The notes: a model not told the origin generated them from the sequence alone. A DNA stretch of 64,000 bases from Nectonema munidae (GCA_030549495.1 JAUIRK010000090.1:62001-126000), one strand, 5' to 3'. Positions 1 through 12,643 are shown, numbered from the stretch's first letter. Numbers and translations: made by a program.

Positions 1-3000
1 AAATTTTAGAAGGATTGGCCAACCCAGTATTTTTCGGATATCCGATACATCCTTAGTAAAAATATTCCGTTGAATCAACACATGGTACTGAGTGAAATTC
101 AATTTTGTTACGAGATTTTGTCGAAAAAGTATTTTATCAAAATATAAATTTTTTCAAATATAATTTCAGCTTATACAAAAGAATGAACTATTTTTAATAT
201 AAACTAATTAAAACAATAAATGATTTTGAGATCATGATATCTGAAAAGTCATGCTAAATTTTGAAACGTTATGTATGTTTGTTATGTATTGGTGTATTTT
301 AGGCTAACAACAAATACGACAATCATAAAGTATTGCTGAAGTAATGAAACAAAACACGCTTCAATTCTTTAATCGATACAAAAGCACTACTCAAAGCACA
401 CACACACATAGATAGATAAAATATTGCTAGGGGATAAATGATTACGATTTTATAGATTTTTAATAAATCGATAAAGCTTGACATTTTAAAGATGGCAAAT
501 CTTAGCGATTTTTGGATATGCCGTGTAACTAACTAGTCAAAGAGTATAGGAAAAAGCTGTAGAATAAATATTATATTTATACTGTTGTTAATGATCTTGA
601 CACGTCTACTATTAAAAAAAAGGCGTAGATGTCATATTAAAGACGTTAAGTACCTAGAAAGTGAAGATGCTTTTATTGTTCTTTTACACAAAAGGGAGTT
701 GTTGTAGAAGTGGTTCTCTAAAACTGTGCATTCAGTTAATCAAATTCATTACTTCGAATGTGATGCACAATTCTTTTGCATTGACTCTATTTTTCAACTG
801 GATTATAAGAAAGTGTATACATTTACAACGGATTCTTAGGCACCTGGCCCTCTTATCGACGGAACTATGCCTAAGAAATATCAACAGTCAATTCACATTT
901 ATCAATTTAAATCAATAAAATTTTTATGAAAGCATTTCATTTAGATAAAATAATAATTTCAAGTAAATAAACATTTTGAATTAGTTTGGTTGTGAAAGAG
1001 GAATCAGGTAACAGACTCTTTATTTATCCTAGGTTAAATTTTGTCAAGACAAAAAATAAGACTTTTTTCTAAATAATATTACTATATACGAAAAAACGAT
1101 GCTTGCACGTATAATTTGAACACGATCATCAAGATACAATCTCTTAGAACTGTTAGTGTTGATTACTTGTTTTCATACAAATTATATCATACAAACAAAT
1201 TAAAAAAAAAACTTTTCCTTTAAAAAATGGAAACCTAAAAAAAATTTCTATATAAAATATACCAGCCTCCGGAATTAGCTCCCCCCCCCCCCCCGACATA
1301 TTAAGAGTTTCAATACGGCTGTGAACCTCATACTTTAAATCAGGGATCCTCACACTTTTTAACCCCCACCGATCACTTCATAAGTTTGTTGCTTTTGCTT
1401 CAGCCTCCAGACAAGTTTAATAAAAATATGAAATCAGAATCTTTACACTTCTCATGATGAGCAATGATGATATACGAGAATTTAAGTTTAAAATAATATT
1501 TAATTATTTGTTTATATACTAATACATAGCTTTCATGACTCTGCTTAGACATTTAATTGATTCGCCATAGCATAACAGACCAAGAAAGATTACTTTAGGG
1601 AACCCTGTTTTAAATCAATAATTAAATCCTTATAACCACGCTTGCTAACTCAGAGGGATATATTCAACTCCTACTCGGTCTCCTAGTACATAGAAAATTT
1701 GGACTGTGAGACGCATACATTAATTAATATATACGTATTTTGGATGAAAGATTCTTCATATACCAATTTTTTAACTTTGTCAATAATCATAGACGTATTT
1801 ACAATAGGTGAACATACTAAAGGAGGATAAAATATTGAAGATTCAATTTGGTTTATAAATACAGTTGAGTATAATAAATGACATTGAATATTCACGTTTT
1901 GTTTTTATAATAAATACATTATAAAAATGTTTACACAAATATTCTTCATTCTTGTATCTCTCAAATATAAAGTATTTTAGCATAATCGAGAGATCTGGCA
2001 ATTTTAGAATTCAATCTACAAGACTAAAAAGAGGCGCTTCAACATTTCTTAGCAATATAAATCAAAGCTAGTGAAAATTTTAGTGTAATCATCACAAATG
2101 ATTTACTTGAAACTACAGATAAATTGACAAGTTTACAAGTCATTTAGCTTTTTCACAACCAACTTCTAAAATAAAGATCACTAGGATGATTTGATAGCTG
2201 CCCACCATTATGGCCAAAATAAGGCATAATTTTTTTCCCCCTAAATAAACATTCCCCTTTTCAGGTAAAAGTTCATCTTTATAAAGGAATACATCTTTTC
2301 TAGAAATAACAAATACATAAATTACACACTGAAATTCGTCTTCACGGGAAGTGTCACCGCAAGCATTCAGTTAAATGGAGTAACAGCCCTAATGGAAAAT
2401 TTTCAAGACTGCTTTGTGCTGGAGATGTATCGAATACCGTGAAAAATGCTAACATCCTCATCTGCAGAAAGTTAATTCTGAAATCAATATCTGTTAGGAT
2501 GTCAAATTTAATATGCGCATTCGCGGATACAAAAAATTTCCCATCCCATACATCTCTATTTTGCAAAGAATCTCTCGGTGAAATTTTCCAAATTAGATTT
2601 CATAAAATTCGCCAAATTTGAAAGAATTCAACAGATATCCTACAGCGATGAGTATCATTGGATGATGAAGAAACGCATTCCCCCTGGATTCGCCACTGCT
2701 GCAGATATATACAAGAATACCAAAAATTTTAAATTTCTATCACACCTCAAGCGAGGCTTTGTCATCTTTATTTGATATGAAAGGGTTTGGCAGTATAATA
2801 ATAATGAAATCACCTTATGTTGTTTGTTCAATGAAAACAGAAATTATATATATACTCTCCAGCTTTCAAGTCCTTGCGTCTTACAAGCTGTGTCAATTTC
2901 AACCAACCATACTCCTTGTTATATTTATTCTTCAAGGATAATTTTCTAAGTATTTTCTTTTTGTTTACACGTTTAAGACGCATATATGTGTATCACTTGT

Positions 3001-3589
3001 TGTTATCTATCAATTTACTAAACATTTCCATTTCCATGCGTTGTTTGTTACGCAAGTACATCATCATCGTTCATGGGGGAGTTTAGTTCTTCTCTTTCTA
3101 TCCATCTTTGCCAACAAAAGCCAGAAATCTTCTTTCTACTCCCGTGAAAATATAGCGGTAATTTTTAGATATCTTCATAGATTGATAATTTTTAGATATC
3201 TTCATAGATTGATAATTTTCATATACTTTTAAATCAAAAAAATTTCGTGGATGTCAAATTTTCCCTATTTACGAGTGAAAAAAAGTTCGCGTAGTGTTTT
3301 TTCATGAGCAATGATATATTTTCTATGTAATTTTATGAAAAAAATTTTTAGATTAATATTATATCATAAGATTCTGGATCCTTTTTTAGATGTTTTCATG
3401 GATTATAATCATTTTCATGTATATCAAAAAATTGCGGATCCTTAAAATCGGGGATATCGCCAAATATATACTTTTTTTTTTTTTATAATTTTTAAAATTT
3501 AATATAAAAGAATTTTTGTCCAATGAACACAGCACCATTAATTTAGGTTATTTGCTGGAATCAGTGATCAGATTCCGTCACTGCCCATT
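1..3589. other. Inferred beta-spectrin intron, no gene seen
   Basis: AT-rich, with a poly-C run at 1281-1294 and a hAT-like right end CCCCCTGGATTCGCCACTG ending at about 2699 whose partner was not found. Short open frames show no protein-like pattern. Confidence 0.5.
3161..3214 (+). repeat. Tandem duplication, 27-bp unit, two exact copies
   Basis: ATTTTTAGATATCTTCATAG plus ATTGATA occurs at 3161 and 3188. Looser copies of the same theme follow near 3380-3440. Confidence 0.85.
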
Positions 3590-5368
3590 GTGGGAAGAGC
3601 GGCTAGCACCGTGTCTATGAGTGTGGAACACTACAGTCTGTGTTCTATGCAGACAATTTTCTTATACTGCTGGTGCATGCGCACCTCCCTTATTTTCCTC
3701 TCTTGCCACCATCCCCTTTTACAAACCGAAATGGCGATACCGTCTTCGTCTTGCAATAAAGCACGCAGGTACGAACTTGTCAAATTACTCTTCCTAGACT
3801 CGTCCTTAAGAGGGATAACTGGAACTTCCTTGTCTCGATTTCCAATAAGGGAGTTTTCCGATCCAATGACAGAAGGACTGGTGTTTTAGAAAGCTGTAGC
3901 CAAATTCGCCACTTTCCCCGAGGTCCAAGAAGCTGCTCGGTCGGCCGGTTACCCAAAATTTTACACTCCTTCATTTGCGACCTATTCTAGGTTGTTAGAG
4001 CGGCCGAACTCGCTCAACTTTACTCTATGGTCGAATCCTTCATCCATTCTTCGCAAACGAGTGACCAAGGCGTTGATGGAGGAGGGATATCGATACAAAA
4101 ATCAAATGATAGTCGATGCTATTGATTCGGTCCGATACAACAAAGACATCACAGTTACATTCATATACGCTGTGAAATCTTTATTTCGTCTCTTCGTAAG
4201 CGAATTTTATTCTTCGACCTTTGGGGTATAGCTCAGAATTTAACTGGAATCTTCCGGTACTCTCGTAACATTTAGAAGTAGAGGTCCACAGGGCCTTGAT
4301 TGAGACATGGTCATGTTCCTCTTCCCGCACTGATTCACTACAAGCTTCTTGGGGTAGTGTGGTTCTACCGTCCCTTATCCTCTGGAACTTCTGGGCTCAG
4401 CAGTCGAAATGACCCCTAGGTGTTCCCAATGTGAAGCCTCAAATTATCTTAACCCTTTTAGGTGGTGGCGTGTTCGAATCAGTTCCAACTAAAAGAGGGA
4501 GAGAGAGGTCCGTTGCAATCTTATTTATGGTCCCCGACTAGGGATGACTCCTCTACTTTCCACCCTTGAAAGAAGGGCACAGATGCAGCACTTCTCAAAA
4601 CAGCTACTAATCTAAGAGACGGGAGATAGGGTGGTTGTAGTCGAAGGCCAGAATATACCAGGTCCGGCCAGAATTTTGACTTTATGCATCAAAGCCTGCT
4701 AATATTTTCTTGACGCTTCGTTCTGCTCTCCCACCAGTGCACTTCCATATAAAATGTTCGAAGTGCATCCAGGAAGTAGAAGAAATTACACTGGGAGGCC
4801 GAAACTGAATGGTTTGGTATCTTTCATGGCTGCGGTAGATTTGACCCCGTCCTTTTCTGCCCTCAGGTTAGGCATTCCCGAGGGAGACTGCGGTTTTAAG
4901 AGAACTCTCGAAAAGGTTCTGCATGTAGGACGATGTACAGGATTCGTGTATAGTGTGAGTTTGACTCATAATCGAACAGATGACGAGGAATTAAATCTTT
5001 TCTCCATTGGAACCGTGTGGTTCGCCCCGTCAGATCTAACAAGGCGAAGCACTTGGGACTACCTGTTTCAAGGGGTTTAATGCCTGATCTAGGAGTTTGT
5101 CTCATAGTGTGGGAAGCCAACTACGATGTCTCTGGTAGAAAAATATCTTCCGTATCTACTAATGAGAGAGGGATTCCCGATAAGCAAAGGCTTTTATAAC
5201 CAGCTTATCTCAGGGCCAGACACTAGTCACTATTTCTCATCACAGTTTGTAGCATCCTCTTTGGTGCCTAGTGAAATAAGGAACTCAAACTCTGACAGGA
5301 TGGACATGGTCTTCAAGAGATTTTTTTCAGGATCAAGAGTGAGGATTGTGGTGAGACGACGATATTAG
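3590..5368 (+). pseudogene. Endogenous viral element: rhabdovirus-like L polymerase fragment, decayed
   Basis: Fragments in several frames follow, in the correct order, the central part of a rhabdovirus-type L protein (RNA-dependent RNA polymerase and mRNA capping enzyme). About 3783-3887 encodes a segment like the conserved LxGITGTSLxRFxIRxFxDPxTE block after the polymerase core. About 3992-4231 gives a 'ERPNSLNF' segment, then LFRLFVSEFYSSTFGV, close to the family's FLSEFYxxTxxGI block. About 4670-4700 gives NFDFMHQSLLIFS, and 4735-4790 gives VHFHIKCSKCIQEVEE, the paired His/Cys block of the capping domain. 4900-5368 continues with blocks like those that follow it. Frame changes and in-frame stops occur throughout, so it cannot make a protein. 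No N, P, M or G gene is seen beside it, and the polymerase GDN core and methyltransferase are absent. The stretch looks richer in G+C than its surroundings. It lies antisense within the inferred beta-spectrin intron. The L assignment is fairly sure; the exact virus family is inference. Confidence 0.8.
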
Positions 5369-5762
5369 TAATCACTGTAAGCAGGTTAGTTTACGACAAG
5401 GATCGTTCTCAGAATTTCGGCGGGTTTTTCACACTATTTGTTTTATATAACTAATGTGAACCATCGACGCAGTGATAAATTAAATTATCTTAATTTTAGT
5501 ATTTTTAAAATGTTGTTAAACAAAAATTGGTTATTCTTGTCTTTAATTTGGTATTTTTTGGAGGCAAAAATATTTGATCAAGTTCCTTCATTCACTTTAT
5601 AGAAATATAAAAAAACATTTATTGGTAGGATGTTTTTTCCTTAATGATTGTGTTTTCGTATAAAAAGGTTAGAATTATTTTTTTACTTTACTAGAACACA
5701 TATTTGAGTCGCAAGAATTTTTAAATAGTTTAGGGAATTACTGACTTTTTAATTTCAAAGTA

Positions 5763-6654
5763 CAGTGAAATTTCAATATCTCGAACATGTGATATCTCGA
5801 AGTATCGGTTATCTCGAAGTTCTTTTATGGTACGATCTTTTTTCCCTATACATTACATGTAAATAAGTTTGGATATCTCGAACTCTGATATCTTGAATAA
5901 CCCGGATATCTCGAAGTATTTAATTGTTACAAGCATCAAATTTACTATGTTTGAACTTTTTACATACGTAAATAATCATTTACAACAAAACACCAAATAA
6001 TAAAAATAAACCAAATAATAAAAATAAATGTTCTCTAGCAATATTGCAGCAATACATCAGGGACCCTTTCCTTCTCTCCCTCCACCTAATGTTTTCCTAG
6101 GGGGCAAAAACGCATCTTGCTCCTCTCCCCCTTCTCCCCAATAAATTTCAGTGTTTAAAATTTTATTTATGCAACAACTGTTGCCATATTTTTCTTCAAT
6201 AAATTAAGTTTGTAATGAAAATTTCAATGAAAGTAATATGTCAGCATCATCAAAGCTGCTTAGAGAAGTGATGTAAAACTAGGCATACGATGTGTGATGA
6301 TCATGGATTTTCATAGTTTTTTATGCCTTCATCAAATCATCTACCATTTTTTGCCTTTTTGTAAGAAAAATTTATTTTCATTACAAACTATAATTCAATT
6401 TTTGGAGTTTTTTTTTCTGTCTCTTTGAGTCCGACTTACTGACTCAAAGAGACAGAAACATATTGACTATGCTATAAAGACTTACTGACTTGTTACTTTA
6501 GATCTAACAAGCAGACAAAAAACATACCGGTCGATACTTATTTTTCAAAAAATGGACTTGCTAATAGATCTTGATATTTTGGATATCTCGAACATCTGGA
6601 TATCTCGAAGTTTACGTTTGGTCCCTTCAGAATCGAGATAACGGGGTTTTACTG
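5763..6654 (+). mobile_element. Pogo/Tigger-like non-autonomous TIR element (892 bp)
   Basis: Left end CAGTGAAATTTCAATATCTC and right end (reverse complement) CAGTAAAACCCCGTTATCTC are inverted, and TA flanks both (5761-5762, 6655-6656). The interior holds repeated ATATCTCGAA(G) motifs near both ends, the kind of subterminal binding sites seen in pogo-like elements. No transposase frame is present. 6420-6450 also holds a short hairpin built on CTCTTTGAGTC/GACTCAAAGAG. Confidence 0.75.
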
Positions 6655-6905
6655 TAATTACTTATAAATGAAAAACCAGCAAGCACTATTTGTTAATTAT
6701 ATAACAAAAAGAAAATTGACATCTGAAATGACACAGCGTCGCCATTGATGTTTTTCAACAAGTAACTACCCGCACGCATGCTCTCTACCACTTTGATTAA
6801 AATTAACAATGAATATGCACAGCCAGAAAAAATTCAAGAGGCGCTAAAAACAGAAACATATAGGCAACAGGGTTCCAAAATCTCTATATCCTATTATATC
6901 TCTAT

Positions 6906-8065
6906 TAAATGATGTGACGATTAATCGGAATCGTATCGGATTAATCGGAAGTTTTTTAAAGTATCGGAAATCGGCATTGGAGATGAATTATTTAAACCCG
7001 ATTCTGATACCAAAACGATTCTTAAATATACAGAATGTTGTATAAATAGTTATAACATAAGATTGCATTCTGTAGGGGTTTACGTACCGTTTTTAATGGG
7101 AATGTTGGTTGTTAGAATGCTGGGCTTGTTACATCAATGTCTTGGGTTTTAGTTCAGTCTTCTTGAGGCAAATTTCCCATAGATTATTGATACAAACAGC
7201 TTTAATATGCTATTTTGATGAAAATACTCTCTGGTACTAACTAATACTAGTGCTTCATCTCCCTGATATTTTTTCACATTTTCTCTTCTATTTTTTAATT
7301 TTACCAAATTTAAGTTAATTCTAACTCTTTGTAATTAATATCATGAATTATTTTTTGAAATAAATTTATCATATTTTTGAATTGTGCTAGCAACAGTAAG
7401 AATAAAAGTTATGTGCTAAAATATAGGTATCGATATTGAAACAATGAAAAGTACAATAAAGATTTTTCAAAATTATTGAAATGTGCTGATAGTAACTGGA
7501 GAGATGCTTGTGTTTTTGCACTATAATTTGCGAGTGCTCCAATTTGATTACGATTAACGAATTGAAAAAACGCTTTTTATCATTAAAATGCACTGTTTTT
7601 ATTGTTTGTTTTTATCATTTTGAACTCAACATTACATATTTTATTAATTAAAATAGAACCATTAATAAGTTTTTCAGGTAATGAACATAATCTCTATCTT
7701 TTATCGCGTAATGAACAACACTACAAAAGTTTTCTAACGACTTTTCTTAAAGTCATAACAATGCCGAAATTTGGTAGAAATAGTCGTTAGAGATAACTTT
7801 TTAGTACTTATTGATCATATGCGCTAGTAGGCCATTTTAAAAGAAACCCTAAAATATTTATATGAGTTTTTTTCAATGCACTGATAACATATTGTAAATC
7901 TTTACTTGCAAGAAGGGATTTGTAACCGTTTGAACTTCTATTTTAAGTAAGCTTTCGAATATCTAGGCACAATTATTATCCTAGAATCGGAATCGTATCG
8001 GGATAATTGGGTAGAATCGGAATCATATCGGAATCGTTAAAAATTTTGTTATCGTCCCATCACTA
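6906..8065 (+). mobile_element. Non-autonomous hAT, TAGTGATGGGACGAT-type ends (1160 bp)
   Basis: TAAATGATGTGACGAT on the left and ATCGTCCCATCACTA on the right form terminal repeats, and the perfect octamer ATCTCTAT flanks both ends (6898-6905, 8066-8073). Many ATCGGAATCGTATCGG-like motifs lie close to both ends. The AT-rich middle shows no transposase. Confidence 0.85.
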
Positions 8066-8324
8066 ATCTCTATATTAACATTTTTCATCCATCTGTAGGA
8101 AAGACTGTAGGACGTGCAAAGATTAGTTTTATTTTTTTTAAACGTTCCTAATTCTTTTAGAAATATTATTAATTTAAAAAATTTGGAGGGAGGAGGGGCT
8201 CTCTATTGCCCCTCCCTGGCTATGGCCGTGAACATACAGTCAGGCTTCAATACTAAAAAATACTTATTACGAATCTAGTATAATAAAACAAACTAGTGAT
8301 AGATATGCTTAAGGAATGAAATAC

Positions 8325-8433
8325 CTGCTAATGCTCTGATACGAGATCTTTCAAAAAGCCTAGCAGAACCTTGATCATAGTCTTCGTCTTCAAACGTCTC
8401 ATGATCGAAATGATATGCAATGTCAGTTGTCAT
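8325..8433 (-). CDS. Beta-spectrin, first coding exon (partial gene)
   Basis: The ATG at 8433-8431 opens a 36-codon reading frame beginning MTTDI and ending SARLFERSRIRALA, followed by one extra base and a GT donor (AG|GTATTT, GT at 8324-8323). The N-terminus of arthropod and vertebrate beta-spectrin has the same layout: MTTDI, an acidic Asp/Glu/Tyr stretch, then SSRLFERSRIKALA, immediately before the DEREAVQKKTF start of the first calponin-homology domain. The phase-1 donor fits a following Asp/Glu codon. Beta-spectrin pairs with alpha-spectrin in the submembrane cytoskeleton and binds actin through the CH domains. No exon encoding the CH domain is seen between 8324 and 1, so the intron probably runs past the window's left edge. 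A pyrimidine-rich stretch ending CAG near 8466 could be the acceptor for this exon, giving about 30 bases of 5' UTR; an upstream UTR exon would then lie at higher coordinates. The alternative, beta-heavy spectrin, lacks this N-terminal pattern. Confidence 0.85.
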
Positions 8434-8465
8434 TGTGTATAAATAAAGAGAGTGTATGTGTAACT

Positions 8466-9831
8466 CTGAATGAGCCAAAATCAGAACAACACAAGGAAGC
8501 TGATTTTACAAGCGTATGTGTGGAGAAATTGAAAGAACAATTTTATTCTAAAAAATATATACGTAAATAAAATGCATTAGAAAAACGTACACACATAGCA
8601 TTTAAATGAGTTTACCAAATTATTATCAAAACTATGATGTGTGAAAAAAGAGTATAATGAGAAGAATAGCATGATAAAAGGCGAGGATTCTACAAAGGAA
8701 ACAAGAAATATGGCAAATATTTAAACAAATTAGGATCATTTTGAAAAAATGATTTATCCATGCAAATGCTATAATAACCTAGAGAACTTTAAAAACTCTT
8801 TTAATAACCCATTTGAGTCCAATGCCTCCAAATGGAACGCAAACTAATTTTTACTTTAAATGGAATTAAATAGGGATTACTTAAGTCATCTACTAAATGG
8901 GTTTAAGTGCAATTAACAATTTCAGCAATGGATTTTCGAAAATAAACAGTCTGTTTTTCTATTTTAATGAATATTCATACAACTTAACCGGTTTTCAATG
9001 CTCTTTAATACAAATCTTCTGCTTTACATTAGATATCGTTTGATTATTATTCTGGTCGTTAATGGGTTAAACCGGATAAATTTTATTTTGTGGTCTGGTG
9101 ACGACGTATTGTGCTTCAATGGTTGGAAAATGTAAAAAATGTCGTTTAAATAAATATCAAACTATTGCGCGTTGTTAATAAGGTTTTGATTTCAACATTA
9201 TCTCCAAGCTTTTTGCCAATTATAGATAAGGTTAGATCAATTTTACGCAATATAAATCGCCGATAGGTCGAAAGCGAGATTGATTAGTAAATAATAAAAA
9301 TGATTACCAATAATAACTAAAAAATAGGTGGTATTTTAGCCAGTAATAAAAAAATAGGTGTGGGCAAAAATTTGATGGATGAATCTTTAAAGCTTTCATA
9401 AAATGAGTGCGTTAAGCGGAAAAAAGATAAAAGTTAATTTTAGATTGATTTTTTACATCCATACACATAACTTTGTTTGATAATTCAACTTGAAAAAAAT
9501 ATATTGCAATCATACAAAAATATATGGGTCGGAAGCAACAAAAAATCAGGGAACTAGGCCAAACTTTTTAATTCAAGCATGGAAAATAATTTGCTTGAAA
9601 AGGTCAGAGTAGGGAGGAGGGCCATAACGCAATCAGAAATTTTTTAACAACGGGCAAAAACGAAAACATCAATTCATAAAGTTTAAAAACCCATAGCATA
9701 AGCTTATCTGACGAGGGAGGTGGGGCAAATCCCCCCCCCCCCCACCCCCACACACGCTGGTTGCGCCCTTGGAGAGGGGTATGGTAAAAGGAGGTTAGAG
9801 GCACTTATATAAAAAGCTACATTCCTTAGAT
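8466..9831. other. Upstream of the beta-spectrin exon, nothing recognised
   Basis: AT-rich sequence with a poly-C run at 9731-9743 next to a TE-like CGCTGGTTGCGCCCTTGG. A 5' UTR exon and promoter of the spectrin gene could lie here or beyond, but nothing marks them. Confidence 0.4.
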
Positions 9832-10790
9832 CAGTGGTTCTCAACCTTTTTCAACAAATGGCCAAATTAAGAACCAACATTGCACACTAGAGGACCGCAC
9901 CCAAAGCATAAAACCTTTTTTTTTTATAAAAACATAACTCTGAAATATCATTCTAATTACTTAACTGAATCCAAATTGCTGCATATATACACTAGAACCT
10001 ACGTTTTACGTACGGCACGGGACCGAACGGCGGACGTAAAACGTAGGATTTGTAAAATCCAGGTTGACCTTTAAATTGACATACAACACGAAAATCCTAG
10101 CCTGGATCACACATGGTCACACCTTGTACGACGTGAGGGACTATGGCAGCTAAAGAAGACTACTACAGTGAAGTTGGATGAATCCCTGAAGTTGAGCTCT
10201 TTTCATTCTTAGTTAAATAAAAATATCAGTGTATGTGATTATACTCAACTTAGTTTCCTTTACACGTGTTGCGCTTCGCTGATAGCCCATTCATTCACAA
10301 GGCGGCGTATCGTTTGATGTTTGACAATGCGCGCTCATTATACGAAAACAACAAGAATAGCATCGGAGATAACAAGTACACTTGTACAGTACGTTCAGTG
10401 TTAGAATGCATTGTTTTGCGATCTAATTAGCGTTATTTAAATTACTCATAGTGAAATAAAACTGAAAGACAATAATTTATTAACCTTTATAAACTTTTTA
10501 ATACATAAAATCATAAAGAAAAAACGTATTAATAATGCATTTAATGACCAAAAAGATGACGTCATCGATCATTTGGCGAGGACGTAAAATCCAGGGAACG
10601 TAAAACGTAGGTTCTACTATATATCATAAAATTAAGAAATCATATTTTCCATAAATAATAAATTTGCAAACTTTTGACTATTTTAATAGGATATTGTAAG
10701 ACTATTTTTTGCGCCCTTTTATCACGTGGGCCGCAAAACAAGAGGTTGATTGACGGAGGCGGCACTTAGAGTCGCGGTTAAGAACCACTG
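9832..10790 (+). mobile_element. Non-autonomous hAT with a nested MITE
   Basis: The ends CAGTGGTTCTCAACCTTTTT and GTTAAGAACCACTG form hAT-type terminal repeats. Flanking octamers CCTTAGAT (9824-9831) and GCTTAGGC (10791-10798) agree at five positions including the central TA. With the nested 620-bp MITE removed only about 340 bp remain, without a reading frame. Confidence 0.75.
9995..10614 (+). mobile_element. Palindromic MITE, ACGTTTTACGT family, copy 1 (620 bp)
   Basis: It is flanked by TA (9993-9994 and 10615-10616), with ends GAACCTACGTTTTACGTAC and ACGTAAAACGTAGGTTC. The left end also contains a second inverted copy, ACGTAAAACGTAGG at about 10039, so the end alone can fold as a hairpin. 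TA duplication suggests a Tc1/mariner-type mover, which is inference since no transposase is present. It is inserted within a hAT MITE (9832-10790). Confidence 0.85.
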
Positions 10791-12034
10791 GCTTAGGCGG
10801 TCAGTTGCTATTTTAGTAAAAACTTCTAAATCTTCCATATCGCCTACTTTTCTTTTTGAATGTATTTCGGCTTTAGAGAAAATTTTAACTTTGGGCAATT
10901 CGCCTAAGAAAACACAATCATAATGAAGAAAATAAATTGTTTTTATATCGAAAGCATATTATTTTAAAAGATGAAAAGAATCGGGAGGGAGGGAGTGAGG
11001 ATGAAATCTTCGGATGCGATTCGGATTCCTACATTATTTAGGGTAGATTTTTAAGTACTAAAAGTGGAAGTCAGACTTTTGTGCGTACTCTCCCCAAACC
11101 ATTCTTACTAGGGGAAACTAAACAAAGAAAATGATTTAAGTTGGTCGGTATTCAAATAAATTATTATTATTAAATTTGAATATAAACATCCTTACTAAAT
11201 CACAACATTCACTCAAAACTAATACGCGTTATTGATAAAAGCGAAAGCTAGAGTGATCAAGTAAGGAAGATAATGTGTTGGATGCGACAGACACACCACT
11301 AAGTATATAGATGGAAGAATAGCGGTCAGACACAAAGTAGATAATTAAAATATATTAAATACTGGAAAAAGGAAATGACGAGAGGAGATGATGATGATAG
11401 AAGCGAAGAATTTTATAGTAGTGTGTGTGTGTGTGCATTCCGTATCGATCGAATGGGAAACAATAATGCTACCAGGCTTTTTGAAAAACTTGATTTGGAA
11501 GTGATGATATTGTGTGAGTGAGTGAGTGTGTGTGTTGTTAGTCACGCTGCACTGACTACTACTGCGTTTCATGCGATAGGGATATGTGGATGTGCACGCG
11601 CGACACAACGATACTGTGCGAACTTCTGGAAATAATGATGGATGGAATAAATGCGTCTCAAGAAAAGTAAGTAGTTGAATGAATGAATGAATGAATAAAA
11701 AATGGCAAGCGATCGAAGAATTAGATAAATATTGCATTGTGAAGTAAAAAAACCAATACCGAGTAGTAGTAGTAGTAGTAGTGGTACTTTGAATATCATG
11801 ATGCTCATACATTCAAAATGCGTATGTATTGCGAAATTGCAATTTTAATTTCCATTCTCATCATTTTGCAATTTGACAAAAATACACACACTCAAGTAGT
11901 TTGTGCAATTTACGACGTCGTAGCAAAACCATTATGAGAAGCAGCTCAATGCGGTCTCTAAATATAGTGAGATCCTTTGAGGACCGGTGGGATGATACTG
12001 GTGTCCCAAAAAATTGAAATCGTATGCTTTAGAC
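10791..12034. other. Non-coding stretch with simple repeats
   Basis: Apart from the microsatellite cluster (11405-11800), no gene or mobile element is supported. Confidence 0.5.
11405..11800. repeat. Cluster of microsatellites
   Basis: (GT)n at 11421-11435, (GTGA)/(GT)n at 11512-11535, (AATG)n at 11676-11697 and (GTA)n at 11763-11782. Long minus-strand frames here (11345-11812) arise from these repeats and show no protein-like features. Confidence 0.8.
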
Positions 12035-12468
12035 CAGTGGTTCCCAACCGGGGGTCCATAGAAGAATTTCAAGGGGTCCATGGAAATTCTACTTCAAACT
12101 ACTTATGCTGAATCTCCTTTAATATACTTCTATTTTCCAAATCAATATAAATATATATATTTAGAGCTTTTTTAAATAAATATTTTCTTCCCTTTTTAAA
12201 GTTTCATATTTTGAATCTTATTAGTTACAATATTTTTGAAAAATTTATATTTTAATTGGAAAAAAATTTTATTCACATTTTATGTCAGGCTTTACGATTT
12301 CTCTGATTTCATATGAATAAGCATACGATTTAATCAGATGACTAGAATCATTTTTTGCATAAAAATCTGATTAATTTTGTTGGCTCAAACTATTCAGTTG
12401 TAGGGGTCCACAGGTAAAAAAGTGACTGGAAAAGGGGGAACGGGATAAAAAAAGGTTGGGAACCACTG
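12035..12468 (+). mobile_element. Non-autonomous hAT, CAGTGGTTCCCAACC ends (434 bp)
   Basis: CAGTGGTTCCCAACC and GGTTGGGAACCACTG are a perfect 15-bp inverted pair. Flanking octamers CTTTAGAC (12027-12034) and CTATAGAT (12469-12476) match at six of eight. GGGGTCCA motifs lie inside both ends. Confidence 0.88.
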
Positions 12469-12643
12469 CTATAGATATATAAAATTGCATTGAAAAATAA
12501 AGCAGCCATTAATCTTCAAAATTCTGGTTCTGAAAGGGTTAAAATATTGCTGTAGGCAGATTTGTCCCTCGACCATATTTTGACCAAGAAAAAATTTAGA
12601 TGTTCACAAATTCTCACTTTTTAACACTTTCATCGGTTTACAC

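Noticed and set aside
3161..3214. CRISPR-like array
   Set aside because: Only two adjacent units without spacers, in eukaryotic DNA.
11345..11812. 155-codon minus-strand frame rich in Thr and Ser
   Set aside because: It is produced by GTA, GT and AATG microsatellites and shows no protein-like order.
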